Notes: a model not told the origin generated them from the letters alone. Positions 33,421 through 44,974 are shown, counted from the first letter of the stretch. The stretch: 64,000 bases of DNA from Ganoderma boninense (GCA_002900995.3 CM035310.1:3558096-3622095), one strand, 5' to 3'. A program made the numbers and translations.

Positions 33421-33802
33421 ACTCGTCGAGGACGAGATGGTCCGTAAAATAATCTACAAAGACCACCCGTCTAGCCGACTCGGAGTGCAACGGAGAGCGA
33501 CACTGGCTCGGCGTCTTGCCATCTATAGGGGAAGATGCTCAAAAGTCTTTAACAGTCTTGAATGAGCGAACATACGCACTGTGGAGGTTACATACTCAGC
33601 CTGTCCATACGCATGGCAACACAGTACATTGAGGAGGACGGACTGAGATGTGGTCATATGCCATCTCTGCGGTGGTCGGCTGCCGCAGCACACTTATCAG
33701 GCGCGCATGACGGTCCGGAGATCCGAGAGGCACACAAATCTCGTCGCCGTTTTCGCTGCCTCTAGTCTCGCCTAGCTGGACGACGGTCACTTCTGGTCTC
33801 CA

Positions 33803-34898
33803 ATGTCTGAAAGTCCACCCCTTGCAAAGCGCGCTCGACTCTTCCAAGAACACTCACCATCCGCCTCGCCTGTTGCCCCACCCCCTCTTTCGTTGATCGC
33901 CTTCAAACACCACGAGGAGTTCTGGTTCGAGGATGGGAATCTTATCCTACTCGCAAGGCAAATCGCATTCCGCTTATACAGCGGCCTCCTTGCTGCACAA
34001 TCGACTGTCTTCGCCGATCGGCTCGCCTCCGCGCGCTCTGATCCTACCCAACGGGTTGAAGGATGTCTGGTTCTGGAGGTACACGACACCCCAGAGGAGC
34101 TCGCGCATCTTCTTCGTGTCATCTTGCCCAAAACCAGGCCCGTGTAAGCACGATTCCTAACTTGCAAAGTCGGAAACTCAATCTGGCTGGGCCTTCAGGT
34201 TCCGTAAGCGCATGGCGACCGGTCCACGAATGACCTTCGACCACGTCGCTGCTGTCGTCCGCCTCGCACACAAGTACAAGCTTGAAGACGTCCGAGCGCA
34301 GGGCATTGCACTCCTGCAAGAAGGCCATTACCCGCTGGACTACATGGCCTGGACGCATCGAGACATACACCCTACCATCCGCATGCAAAGGGAGAACGCC
34401 ATCGGAGCCGTGAACCTCGCCCGATCCACAGGGGCGATCGCACTGCTTCCCATGGCGATATACGGGTGCGTCCGGCTCGGAAGCGCTGTGCTGGATGGCT
34501 GGAAGCGGGATGATGGAGAGGTCGAGTACCTTGCGCCGGAGGACCTGAAGTGTTGCATGAACATGCGGGACGTGCTTGCACGCAAGGGTGCTGCGGCATT
34601 CGCTCGGGCGTTCAAGGTGACAACGTGCAGAGAATGTTCGACGCCAAACCAGTGCCGCTCCGGCATGCGAACGGCCAGGCGGGACGTCTTTGTCGAGTAC
34701 TTCGCTGGCCACCTCATCCTGGACGATTGGGACATGGACTTCGAGTTGTTGATGGACGACTATGGAGTCTGCCGCGGGTGTTCGTGTGAGGTTCTCTTTC
34801 GGGATCTAAATGAGCGCAACGAGGTGTGGGACAGACTGCCCGAGATTCTTGGGATTGAGGTAGAAGGATGGGGAGTGGAACCAAGTTACCCTCTCTAG
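33803..34898 (+). CDS. BTB/POZ-domain protein 2 (subfamily I, intact)
   Basis: ATG 33803 (MSESPPLAKRARLF). BTB exon: FWFEDGNLILLARQIAFRLY, GLLAAQSTVFADRL, LVLEVHDTPEELAHLLRVIL. A 55-bp intron (34144-34198, GTAAGC...TTCAG) separates the second exon, with FDHVAAVVRLAHKYKLEDVR, AIGAVNLARSTGAIALLPMA, DGWKRDDGEVEYLAPEDLKC, then CRECSTPNQC and CRGC followed by VWDRLPEILGIEVEGWG. The Cys pairs and the W-x-x-LPE-x-FG-like ending are shared with the paralogues. No disabling change was seen. The role is inferred only (BTB adaptor). It lies head to tail with BTB 3. Confidence 0.9.
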
Positions 34899-35293
34899 CT
34901 CGTGTTGGTTTACCATCTTCTTCGTGTCTTGTCGCCTTTTATTGGACCGTCGAAATGTTGGAGTTTGTATTGTGTCAGCGAGCTCGTCTTGTGCTCGCGC
35001 CAGAATCTCTCTCGTCTTGTCTCGTATTATGCTCTCTTGTACTGTACAATATGTCTTAGATCCTTGTCTATTCGTGCACGTAGCCACGCTCACGGCGCGA
35101 TGCCCCTCACGCGTTTGCATCAGCGTTCACTGAACGCGACTCCGTCCTCCCTCCGTTCGCTCTCCTCCCGCCCCTCACACAGCGGCCCTGCCCGCACCGC
35201 AAGTGACGATAACCACGTGATGAGGATTGATAAGCGCATTCTAGGGAATGGGCTGTGGACGTTGAAATTGTATCCTCCTCGCCTGGGACCGCT

Positions 35294-36589
35294 ATGACGT
35301 CTCCAACTGTATCCTCGCCTACAATAGATGCAGGTGAAAGCTCTAGCTCGTCGAACGATGGAGCACGCTTGAAGACTCAAGTACTCCACTGTCCTCCATT
35401 TGACCCGACTCCATCCCCCGGATCCACTGAAGTCTTGACTGGCGTCCTTGAAGGCATCAAAAAGCATCCTGTTTTTTGGTTCGACGACGGCAATCTTATC
35501 CTCATTGCCAAGGGCCGTACCACTGCATTTCGTATTTATGCTGGTCTCCTCGCCTCTCAATCCGACGTCTTTGCCAACATGTTCGCCGTCGCAAGCTCGA
35601 GCGCCGACGAGGTCTATGACGGCTGCCCTGTCGTACCCGTCTACGACTCCCCGGAAGAGTTCGCGCACTTTCTTCGCGTCCTCATGCCGAAAGACAACCG
35701 GAAGTGAGTACTCTCCCCTTCAAATTGATCGCCTTCAAGGTCGAGCTTCTCGCCGGGCCACAGATCATGGCACTCACAATCACCCAATGGCAGCTTTCAC
35801 CGGACCGCGGAAGACGCACCATTGACCTTCGACCACACCGCCGCCGTCATCCGCCTCGCGAACAAGTACGGCCTCAACGCCGTCCGCAACCAAGCCGTCT
35901 CCGTTCTCCAACACGACGGCTTCCCCTCGCACGGCCCGCGGCCGTGGCGGACATACCCCAACCGGACCCTCGCCGTGGAGGACGTCCACGCGATCGGCGC
36001 GGTCAACATCGCCCGCATGCTGGAGAGGCCCACGCTGCTCTACCCCGCGCTCTACCGCTGCACGATCCTCGGGAGCGCGGTGCTCGACGGCTGGACGCGC
36101 GACGACGGGGAGGTCGAGCGCCTCGCGCCCGCGGACCTGAGGCTCTGTATGGACTTGCAGGCCGCGCTCGCGCGCGAGAGCATCGCGATCTTCGCAGCGA
36201 CGTTCGGGGACGCGCCGTGCGAGGACTGCAAGAGCAGCAAGGAGTGCCGCGCGGGGCTGCGCAAGCTGGAGGACGCGATGCTGCGCGAGGAGTTTGGGAG
36301 GCGCGGCGACGTGCTGGACAGTGAGGATCCGGCGGCGAACCGGGCCCTTGAGCAGAGAGCGACTGTGTGGGGGGTGTGCGCGGGCTGTCGATGGATGCTG
36401 ATGAGCCGGAGGGATGAGAAGCAGCGGGAAGTGTGGAGACGGTTGCCGAAGCTTTGTGGGGCGGAGGGATGGCCATTGAGTACGGATGAGGAAGAGGAAG
36501 AGGACGACGGCGAGGAAGAGGAGGATACGGATGAGGATGAGGATGAGGATGCGGATGAGGATACGGACGAGGATGCGGATGTGAACTGA
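35294..36589 (+). CDS. BTB/POZ-domain protein 3 with long acidic tail (subfamily I, intact)
   Basis: I chose the ATG at 35294 (MTSPTVSSPTIDAGE); the frame is open upstream but without an ATG. The Ser-rich N-terminus is longer than in paralogues. BTB exon: FWFDDGNLILIAKGRTTAFR, GLLASQSDVFANMF, EEFAHFLRVLMPKDNRK, then an intron from 35704 (GTGAGT) ending near 35793. The second exon has FDHTAAVIRLANKYGLNAVR, AIGAVNIARMLERPTLLYPA, DGEVERLAPADLRLCM, CEDCKSSKEC, and CAGC followed by VWRRLPKLCG. The protein ends in about 40 mainly Glu/Asp residues encoded by GAGGAT-type repeats (36486-36580). A decayed inverted copy of this 3' end lies at 7690-8010. Confidence 0.9.
36487..36580 (+). repeat. Coding GAGGAN/GATGAG repeat (acidic tail)
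   Basis: Repeated GAGGAA, GATGAG and GACGAG units encode the poly-acidic C-terminus of BTB 3. Such tracts expand and contract easily. The same tract survives in the relic at 7700-7740. Confidence 0.85.
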
Positions 36590-37032
36590 GAGCCTCGAGG
36601 CGGCCCTTTACTTTAATTATGTCACTTCAGTTTTATGTGGGCAGTCGGAGAGCAGCAGCAGTGGGTTGCGACTGCATATTTCCACTGACCCCAGCTCTGC
36701 AGATTCTAACAAACCAATGGGCCAGATTGCCACCTTACTACGAATAGGTAAATCCGAGACTTGATCCGAACTTTCCTCACCGGCCCCGCGACGCTTACTA
36801 AATGTAGAGTTGCTCGACCCAACAAATACCAGGCGAGAGACAATATTGTGTTGAGACGATCTGAAACCTGATATCATATGTATACGCATATTGAGCACGT
36901 CTATATCCATCCAATCGCCGCTGGGATAAATGCGTAAATGGCGAGGCTTCTCCCCGCATTCACCTTTGGGAACAGATCAAGGACATACTACGCCGACCGC
37001 GCCATCGAGTACACCAGCCTCCTGAGCTTCCT
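36590..37032. other. Spacer between BTB 3 and DUF6533 copy B
   Basis: Convergent 3' ends; no gene recognised. It corresponds in position to the 150-bp spacer between BTB 1 and DUF6533 copy A, but is longer. Confidence 0.45.
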
Positions 37033-38746
37033 TCAAGTTGGCGCGTCACCCATGCTGTGTATCTCATGCTGCATGCAGCCTCCTGTGGAACCACGGCCTA
37101 ATCCGTTCAGCGTCGGCGACGAGTCGTATGCCATTTCGGAGCCGAAATCAAAAGAGTCCCCAGGAGATGGGATCATCGATCCCAACGACCCCACAACCCT
37201 CGCGAAAGTGATTGTGCTAGTCTGCGACACCGAGTCCGGGTTTCCGGTGGATCGGCGAGTGCCGGACTCGAGGTTTTGGTTGACCTCTTGGAGGTCGAGC
37301 AGGAACCGCGATACTAGAATTGCGGTAATGCTGCAGGTTGGAGATGGTCAGAGGCAAAGGAACCGAACGTGTAAACAAACAGAGAGCGTTGATGGAGGGA
37401 AGGGACGCACGGTTCCGTGAACTGCGTGATATAGCTTACTTCGGAGTCTATATGTACTACCTGTTTCCAATTGAAGTCAAGTTTCCAGGATAATGGCTGA
37501 ACACACACCGACAGCAAGGTAAAGGTAAGGTGCAGGGAGTTCAATATGAATAGGACTACGAAGTAGGCGGTCCCTTCAGATTGATATCAGGTCAGTACAC
37601 TACATTGAGGAATATTCTGGCGTTGAAGCAACTCACCGTCTCGGAGAAGAAGACTCGAGAACGTCAGGCCGAACCCCGCCGTCCTGCGCGCACGAGCAGC
37701 TGTGAACGTGGCCGCCCACGTCACTGCCAGAACAAGCGCGTCGGCAGTCATGAGACATGTGCGTGATGCAATCGTCACTGCAGAATTCATCAGTTACCAT
37801 GGAAGAGGAGCGCGAGCAGTATATCCCACCACGGACATCTGTATATTTGGAGAGTCAGTGTGCGTAGCACAAAATACACACAGAACCGAACTTACTGTTT
37901 CGCGAGGGAGGCAGTCTCAGCCAAGTCTCCACCGCATCCGAAGATGGGATCATTGACTGGGGTTAGCCAACGGGTTGCAATCTTGTCCACAGAGAAGACA
38001 CATTAACTGGGACTGCAAACGTGGGAGAGGGTACACTTACGTAGTTGATAACCATAGGCACGAGCGATAAAACAAGTATAGTTGCGGAAAGCATCCGGTG
38101 TCTGCGGCTTAAAGCATAGGCACGCATTGAGGAGAACACTATAGTTGCCATAATTATGAACTTAAAACTCCACGTTCAACTGGCCAGGAATACTTACAAG
38201 CCCAAACGAAGTATGGGAGGATGCCTGTAGCCTGAGAGAAATAGACGTACACTCGGCATCTACCAGACGTTATGAGTCTAGCACAGTTCCAAGGGAACGG
38301 TCTGAGATTTCTCACCCCTGTAGCGACAATTAGCCTATGACCTTGGGGGAATAAGAAGACAGATACCTGGTCAGACATCCGCGCGGAGTTGCAAACGGCG
38401 ACGATGATGATTCCCAGGTATAGGTACCTGTTGAGCATGAACAGAAGGGACGCGCCGGTGAACCGGCGTCCCCAGAACAGCTGGATTTCTCGGGTGAATG
38501 TGATTGCGTAGTCATAGATGTAGAGGGCTGTATAATAAATAGTCATGGAGCATACGATTACTGGAAGGTAGCACGCGCCCATACTAGTAGAGCCACGCAC
38601 CTACAGTAGCCAATGCACACTGGTTTGCTACAATGCTGTAGGATTATTAGATCAGTCTCCGATCGTGTATGACAATGTTTGAGACCTAGTGTGTACCTGC
38701 TCTGCAGCGCATCGATGAGCTGGGCCAAGTCTGCATCGGAAGACAT
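37033..38746 (-). CDS. DUF6533-type membrane protein, copy B
   Basis: Paralogue of 30124-31913. ATG at 38746 (MSSDADLAQLIDALQSR). Exon order: IVANQCALATV, ALYIYDYAITFTREIQLFWG with ASLLFMLNRYLYL, CRVYVYFSQATGILPYFVWA, SSMRAYALSRRHRMLSATIL, RWLTPVNDPIFGCGGDL, VTIASRTCLMTADALVLAVT with FTAARARRTAGFG, a YFVVLFILNSLHLTF membrane segment encoded without interruption, a short FTEP-containing exon, and a soluble tail with ILVSRFLLDLQ-like and FARVVGSLGSMIPSPGDS motifs, ending at 37033. The intron after VINY is 59 bp with a normal GT donor and an ACAAG acceptor, whereas copy A uses GC. Frame is maintained throughout. Function is unknown. Confidence 0.85.
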
Positions 38747-39598
38747 TGTGAACGGTTGCGGTCTCTCGAGACGTCGGTGCCGGCTACCTCCTTGCTGCCA
38801 TGGAGCGCTACGAACCCTCATATACTAGATCGTCGGCCGCACTCCGTCCGTGGGCTGTATGAAAAGCCCTGGGAAACATCCTTCAGTCAGGGGTGAGGCC
38901 GGTCTTCTCCAGTTTCTCCCGGTGGAGAGAAGGACTCGGAGATGAACTTTGATGGAGATAACGACTTCTGTGAACAAGGGGGTTGTCGGTTCGTAGTTTC
39001 AACGACACTGAAGCGGAAAGCCGTCAGGAGGCTGTACCAGCGTTCATATGGCACTGGGCTATGTTCCGCTAATTATAGTAGGTTCGTACATCATCCAAGC
39101 AGAATCTCCGAGATGGAAGCGTTCACGTTTATCTCACCTTGTCTCGGCCCCTATACGAGTAAGGTTATGAGAAGCAAAGACCGCAGCTATGTAAGTAAGA
39201 AGTTTTGATAATCCAGCTTGCCTGTCGACGGTGCGTACCCCCTAGGAGTCAACATCCGCCTGTCCTCCCGACGATAGGGCTGAGCGAGCGCTGAACCTCA
39301 ACCCAGAACAGCTCAGAAGGTGAGGCAACATCTCCAAACAAGCTCGGAGGCTTAAGTTGCACCCTTCCAAGACTTCGCTTCTACTCACGGGAGAGCTGCA
39401 TAGCCGAAGGGGAAGACGCAATTTACAGTTGAGTTTCGCTGCACGAATAGCATTCACTGCGATCCTGGATGTGCTTCGACAACGATGATCGTCTACATAC
39501 CACTACTTTCGTGGGCGTTCAGCGCCGCGCAATACATACACATATTCCAGGATGGCGCGCACCTCGCAAGACGACACAGCCCACCACTGCCCCGACAG
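38747..39598. other. Intergenic DNA of module copy B
   Basis: No gene. Colinear with 31914-32640, and includes the 3' flank of the F-box gene (the block near 39510-39590 matches 32690-32760). Confidence 0.6.
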
Positions 39599-41457
39599 CT
39601 ACGCCTTACCAGCTCCGCCGCGCAACGATGTCGATCTCGACTTCCTAAGGTCGCGAACCCGCTTCAAGACGTCCTTCCAGCCCTCCTCTATCGACATGGG
39701 TCTGCACCTGTCGAGGCTTTTTCCCACCTCCAGCTTCGGGAACAAGTCGAGGACGTATCGCGCCCACCCCGCGACCTGTCCCTCATCGGGCTCCGATGCG
39801 CGTCCTCCACCCCATTCGTCGTCATCTTCCCCGCCGAGCTCCTTTCCTGCGAACGCCAAGACCTTCAATCCGTGCGGCGCACCGGTCCCGTCGCCTCGGA
39901 CATGCCACGGCCGCGATAGTGGCACCTCCGCGTCGAAGTCGAGGTAAGGCAGCACCAGCTCGCGGAGGGCCGGGCAGAACTCGCGGAACGACGCGAGGGC
40001 CTCAGGCGTCGGGATCAGGACGCCAACGCCATCACTGCCCTCGTCACTGCCCTCGTCGCTGCCCTCGTCGCTGTCGCTGCTGTCCTCGTCCTCGTCGTGC
40101 GCTCGCTGCGGGCGGGTCCAGGGCACCTGTCCCAGTACGCCTGCCAGAGCTCGAACGTCTCCAGCTTCGGCCACGCGCGCGCGACCGCCCAGAAGTCGTA
40201 GTCGTCCCCGACGAGCCCGACCATCGGGCAGGACAGGGTGAAATGCGTCACGTTGGGGAAGGGGAGGAGCGGGCTGAGGAGGTCGATGAGGTACTCGAGC
40301 GTGTCTGGCCCGCCGTCGTCGTCGTCCAGCGCGATGCAGAAGTCTTCCATCGGGGACTCAGCGGGCGGGCAGATGGTGGCGAGGGCCTTGATGCACGAGA
40401 TGTAGTCTGCGTCGCCGTCGCCGTCGTCGGACATGACGTGGAAGGACGCCGACGCGAGGCGAGGGGCGTCGAGTGCGGTGAAGAGGTGAGTGAGCGAGGC
40501 GCAGTTTCCACCGATCGAGATGAGGGTGAGATGGGGTGCGTGGACTTGAGTCGGGGATTGCGAGAGCTCCGCTTCGCTGGAGGTGACGTACGCGGCCCGC
40601 AGGGATTTCATTCTGGGCATGGTGGCGAGCTTCAAGAACCACGTGAGCGAGATGGTGGCGACGAGGTTCAAGTTCGTGAGGTGCGCGAACGACGGGATGA
40701 TGGCAAGATGGTCTGCCCCGAGAGGCCCCCACGACGCGTCGACACAAAGGTAGTCCAGCCGCGGGGAGGACGCTTGCAGCTGAGAGAGAAAATTGTCGTC
40801 GAGTGGGACACGTGTGTCAGCATCAGCTCCGGAGTGGGGGAAATTGAGGATGGCGGAGCGGAGCTGGGGAGTGAACAGCGGGAAGTACGAGGAGTCCGAA
40901 TAAGACGATGGGGACCACCAAAGAGTCTGCAGGGAAGGGAAGATGGACTTCCCGCCGATGTGCTCGACAAGGGCCAGGATGAGCTGCTTGTGCTTGTCTT
41001 CTGTACCAAAAGCCGTGATATGGAGCTCCTGGACGAACCGCGCATACCACCTGAAACGGGCCCACTGAATGGGATCCGCGTACGTCTTCTCAGACAGTAC
41101 CTAAAGGCATAAAACATCATGTCAATGAAATATAAAGAAGATATAGCGAGAAAGGGACCTGCTTACGCTGTCGAAGAACTCCGACGTCTCCTTGAAGGTC
41201 GAGCCCACGGGCGTTAGAAGCCGCCAGAGCGGCGTGGGTGGTGACATGTTTGCCCACAACGCCCGCAAGGCAGGTTCACAAAACGCGCGAGACACAAGGG
41301 CGCACTGTAAGAGGTCTTTGCGCGAAAGCTTCCTCTTGGTGAAGGGCCTGTTGGGCTGGAAGACGTGGCACAAAATGTCGTCATTGTTCAGCGCAACGAC
41401 TGCCGCTTCCGACGTTTGCGAAGGAGAATTCGACATTTTCTGAGAGACGTTGAGCAT
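39599..41457 (-). CDS. F-box protein with leucine-rich C-terminal region (one apparent frameshift)
   Basis: Likely substrate receptor of an SCF ubiquitin ligase. Start ATG at 41457 (MLNVSQKMSNSPS); a 5'-UTR intron (GTAAGA...GTCGTAG) may end directly before it, and MSNSPS at 41436 is an alternative start. The F-box is ALNNDDILCHVFQ, then LSRKDLLQCALVSRAFCEPA and LRALW. An intron at 41101-41166 precedes VLSEKTYADPIQWARFRWYA and a series of Leu-rich segments (HITAFG, LRSAILNFPHSG, LTLISIGGNCASLTHLFTAL, HFTLSCPMVGL). Near 40100-40135 the frame has to shift by one base from ETFELWQAYWD into the DEDEDSSDSDEGSDEGS acidic stretch and the well-coding tail ending KRVRDLRKSRSTS at 39599. Without the shift, translation ends at 40015. 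Paralogous remnants lie at 32641-33420 and 7166-7570. Confidence 0.83.
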
Positions 41458-42261
41458 CTACGACACGTCAGCGGACACAAAAAATCTTACCCATACACGA
41501 GAGTAGTGGGAGATGGAATGGAAGAAGAGGCGATGAGCGATGCGACAACCTGGATGCCAGTTTATAAGTTCTGAGGAGGAGTGGCGTGGGGAAGCGCAGG
41601 TGCACGTTCCTTTGTTCCAAGTTCGCGAACTTTGTGCTGTATGACTCGTGCATTGTTGCGTATTTGCACGAGCTACATGGGTTCGAGAACGGCACAAGTA
41701 CGATGACGATGGTGGTGGTAACATGGTAAGAAGGCGAACAACTTAGGCGCCGCTTTGCCGACCTTATGACGCGACCACCACCATCTCCTCCTCGCTCCAG
41801 TGCTGATACCCACAGTGTATACTCTGCCTTTTCAAGCGATCCTCCCAATATTGCCCATAATATCTAGCGCACTACGGTCTTCAACGGTCTCTCTCGGAAC
41901 TGCTGAAGTCCCACCTCTGGCGATTGCAACTCGGGTGCGATGGACGCATTTGCAGCCATTCCGCCGCCGGGAGGCAAGTGACCCAACCCGTTCGATCAAC
42001 CAAACAACTTGGAGCCGTGGTGCCTCTGCTGGGTTAAGGATACGGACTTGGGTTTGAAGGCGAGTGTTTGCAGTCACGAATACGATTGCATTCCAACTTT
42101 TTGCGTGGCAATGCGGCTCTCTCGGTGCGGTTCCGGGGTGGCCTCGTGGTCACCTGCCCACCATGAGTTCCAATATTCTCTTTTGAAAGTGTTGCTGCGG
42201 TAGGCCAAAACTCGCTCTCCAGCTCCTGGCCTTCTCTCGACCACTGACCCTCACCATCGCC
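41458..42261. promoter_or_regulatory. Divergent promoter region between F-box gene and BTB 4
   Basis: About 800 bp between two genes that diverge. The F-box side (41640-41740) is the part conserved in the relic at 7170-7260, including an ACGATGGTGGTGGTAACATG block, which supports a 5'-flank duplication. No TATA box was assigned with confidence. Confidence 0.5.
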
Positions 42262-43431
42262 ATGTCTTCGAACTCGACCTCATCCACCCCTACTCTGCCC
42301 GACGCGAACAAAACCGACGAGACACCACTGCCTCCCCCACTCGATGGTCTTCGGCTGCACCCCGAGTTCTGGATCGAGGACGGCAACCTCATCCTCGTCG
42401 CCACAGACGTCGCATTTCGCATCTATCGCGGCCTTCTCGCCAAACAGTCGTCGGTGTTCGCTGACATGATGGCAGCGTCCACCAGAGATGCCCACGAATC
42501 ATTCGACGGATGTCCCATCGTGTTTCTGTCCGAGTCTTCACAAGACTGGGCTCACCTCCTCCGCATCCTCCTGCCAGTGTCCGAGAGACGGCAAGTACCA
42601 TTTGCATCATGCTTGTGAATCTCCTCCCATATACGTCCTGTCCTGATTCCAGGCGTTTTGGCTCCTAGGTTGAACCCAAAGGACGAGCACGACCATACTC
42701 CTGACGAGTTGTCCGCTCTGGCGCGGTTGTCCCACAAATACCAGATCCCCGACGTCGAGAAGCAAGCGCTTGATTTGTTGCGGGAACATTACCCGGATCA
42801 GTTAGCGAAATGGGATCAGATTCAGAGTGCTTGGTGGGGTCGGGGCAAACAAAGCTCGATCCTCCCCTCCCACTGTATCGGCGTCGTCAACACTGCGCGA
42901 CTGACCGATACCCCGTCGCTACTCCCCGCCGCCCTTTATGCGAGCTGCATGCTCGGCGCGGCGCTCATGGATGGCTGGACACGGGAAGATGGGCGTGTCG
43001 AGCACCTCTCACGTGACGACTTCAAGCGGTGCCTCATTGCGCAGGAGAGGCTCTACGAGGAGAGGTTTCGCATACTGCGCGAAATATCTGACCATGGAAG
43101 TATGGGGTGCTCTTCTGCTCAGTGCCACGCGGAGTTGAAGGATGCAGCACTGGACTTACTGAAACCGCTCGGCGGGCCACCCTGTGACGCCCTAGCTACT
43201 TTGGGGAACAATATCGACGCCGAATTCATCATGGAGTTCTACGTTTCGCTACGCTCCGAATGCACGAAAGTGGTCATTTCGCGAAACGCGAAGGAGAGAG
43301 GAAAGCTATGGGACAGACTTCCTGAAATCTTCGGGATCGAGTCCGTTCCGGGATGGGGAGAGACAGATCCGACTGTTTCTGCCAAGGCAAGCATGTGTGC
43401 ACATTGTGACATGTGCCAGAACTTTTCCTGA
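42262..43431 (+). CDS. BTB/POZ-domain protein 4 (subfamily I, intact, GC-AG intron)
   Basis: ATG 42262 (MSSNSTSSTPTLPDANK). BTB exon: FWIEDGNLILVATDVAFRIY, GLLAKQSSVFADMM, CPIVFLSESSQDWAHLLRIL. The only intron that keeps the frame runs 42591-42668 with a GCAAGT donor and CCTAG acceptor, giving SERR then LNPKDEHDH. Exon 2: ELSALARLSHKYQIPDVEKQ, CIGVVNTARLTDTPSLLPAA, DGRVEHLSRDDFKRCL, CSSAQC, and ECTK followed by LWDRLPEIFGIESVPGWG. One Cys of the second pair is replaced (SEC-TK), although a Cys-rich CAHCDMC extends the C-terminus. It looks functional. The truncated copy at 47307 is its closest relative in the window. Confidence 0.88.
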
Positions 43432-43930
43432 CCAATTTTACAGGCCTAACCATCCCGAGTCTTCGGAGGTGTGGAAGTAGTGGTCCGTGTGTCTATCTCA
43501 GTCACGCAGTCATGCGGTCATGCTCATCCCTCGACATCAAGGATAATAATTACCTCGTGTATGTCGCGGCAGGATAAATCAAATCTGTTGGACGGGTAGA
43601 CATAGCGGTAGTCCTAAGTGGACACACATTTTACTCCCTCCAGGCCTCCGGCACACACTTCTCGAGGCAAGCGCGGCCCGAGGCTGCGACTCATTGATGG
43701 CTACGTACACCATATGCCGCCAGGCCTAAGACTGAGAACAACTCGAGGCTGAGAGACAGGCCCCAGACTCTGAAGACTGAAATTAGGAGGGGCTAGGAGG
43801 GCCGGGGAGATGGTCAATGTGAACTGACAGTCAGAACGAGGCTGCCAAAAAGGTTACGCTCGTGGATGTGGATACTGGAAATATATCGCGTGCTGACTTG
43901 AACTCGAGGACTACTCTGTAGGCGGCATGG
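43432..43930. other. Intergenic, no gene recognised
   Basis: Repeated GAGGC, CAGGCC and GACTGA words near 43640-43800, but no coding or structured feature that I can support. Confidence 0.4.
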
Positions 43931-43949
43931 AACGAACACAAACGGTACA

Positions 43950-44720
43950 ATATCCACTCCTACGAGGCACGCTCTTCGGCCGTCAAGCCAAACATGTCCG
44001 GCAGCTGGCTCCACACGCACCACTGTGCCTCCACGTCCCGCGTCAGCATCCCTTCCTTCCTCCTTGCATACCTTGCACAAAGCCGTCGCCGTCCGCCCGC
44101 TCCTCGACCGCCTCCGCGTACGACTGCAGCACGTTTAACTTTCCGAGGGCCTGCTGTACGATGTGGAGCATAGCGTCCTGCATTGTTGCCCACACATCGG
44201 ATGTTCTGTACCCGGGGGCGCGGCGAGCAGTGGTGCTGAAGACGTGCTTGATGACCGCCGCATGCTCACGGGGCGCGCATCTCGATGTGCCGCCGGAGAT
44301 CGTCAGGGGAGAGATGCTCGACCCGCCGCGCCGTGCGTAGCTGTCCGTCATCTCGCCCTCGAGTGCGGCCGCCAGCCCGGTGCGCAGTCTAGCGTAGTAG
44401 CGCAGGGAGAGTTGATGGGGTTCGAAGAAGCAGAAAGTGAATAGACGAGCGCGTACGTACCTGAGCTCCGAGCAAAGCATGAGGTACCTGAAGGAAATCC
44501 CCTGCCTGTCGGGATGGTCTTGTGGGACACGGACGACAGGACAGCGGTGGAAACTCTCGGTGACATCGGCGGAGCAAGCAGCAGGCATGTCCGCAAATAC
44601 AGCCGAGTTCTTCATCAGGAGGTATTGGTACTAGTAGACACAGAAGGCGGTATCGCCGGCCATGAGGATGATATTGTGGTCGTCGACCCAGGAGTCCGCT
44701 CTGCGAGTGAATCTCTCCTG
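43950..44720 (-). pseudogene. BTB/POZ pseudogene (subfamily II)
   Basis: Minus strand, in order: ERFTRRADSWVDDHNIILMA, GDTAFCVY, an in-frame TAG, LLMKNSAVFADMPAACSADV, CPVVRVPQDHPDRQ, YLMLCSELR, then LEGEMTDSYARRGGSS, HAAVIKHVF, YRTSDVWATMQDAM, NVLQSYAEAVE and QLPDMFGLTAEE. This follows the intact BTB 8 protein at 56967-58078, but with a stop inside the BTB domain, frameshifts near 44507 and 44310, and a missing stretch between the two exons (the LHAAIHLAHKYQCP and RLTETPSML part). Clearly inactive. Head to head with BTB 6, about 250 bp from its start. Confidence 0.85.
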
Positions 44721-44879
44721 ACTATCACTGAGTTCTTGCGAGTCTCTTTAAACGATAATTACGATCGCTGGCTTGGTATTGCTTGAGATGAGATGGCGTT
44801 TGGAAGAGCAAGATTCGAGAGTCACACTGCGACATGGTGGTGGCAAGGAGCGGCCCACGACGATGAGCGCTAATCGCGT

Positions 44880-44925
44880 AGCGGAGGTGCCGTGACGGTG
44901 TGACATCACAGATGACACAGCCAGC
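44880..44925 (+). promoter_or_regulatory. Candidate GTCACG/TGACG element upstream of BTB 6
   Basis: CCGTGACGGTGTGACATCAC (44890-44909) followed by GATGACAC contains three TGAC(G/A) half-sites about 80 bp before the ATG. It is similar to elements before other BTB loci. This is a candidate bZIP-type site by motif only. Confidence 0.4.
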
Positions 44926-44974
44926 AGCGCGACGCGCCCACCAACAGCTTGAGGCTCCTCTCGCTGCGTCGACG

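Noticed and set aside
39796..41112. 438-codon plus-strand frame
   Set aside because: Antisense shadow of the F-box gene. The minus strand has the F-box motif, Leu-rich repeats, paralogues and splice sites, while the plus frame is Arg/Glu/Gly-biased with no family features.
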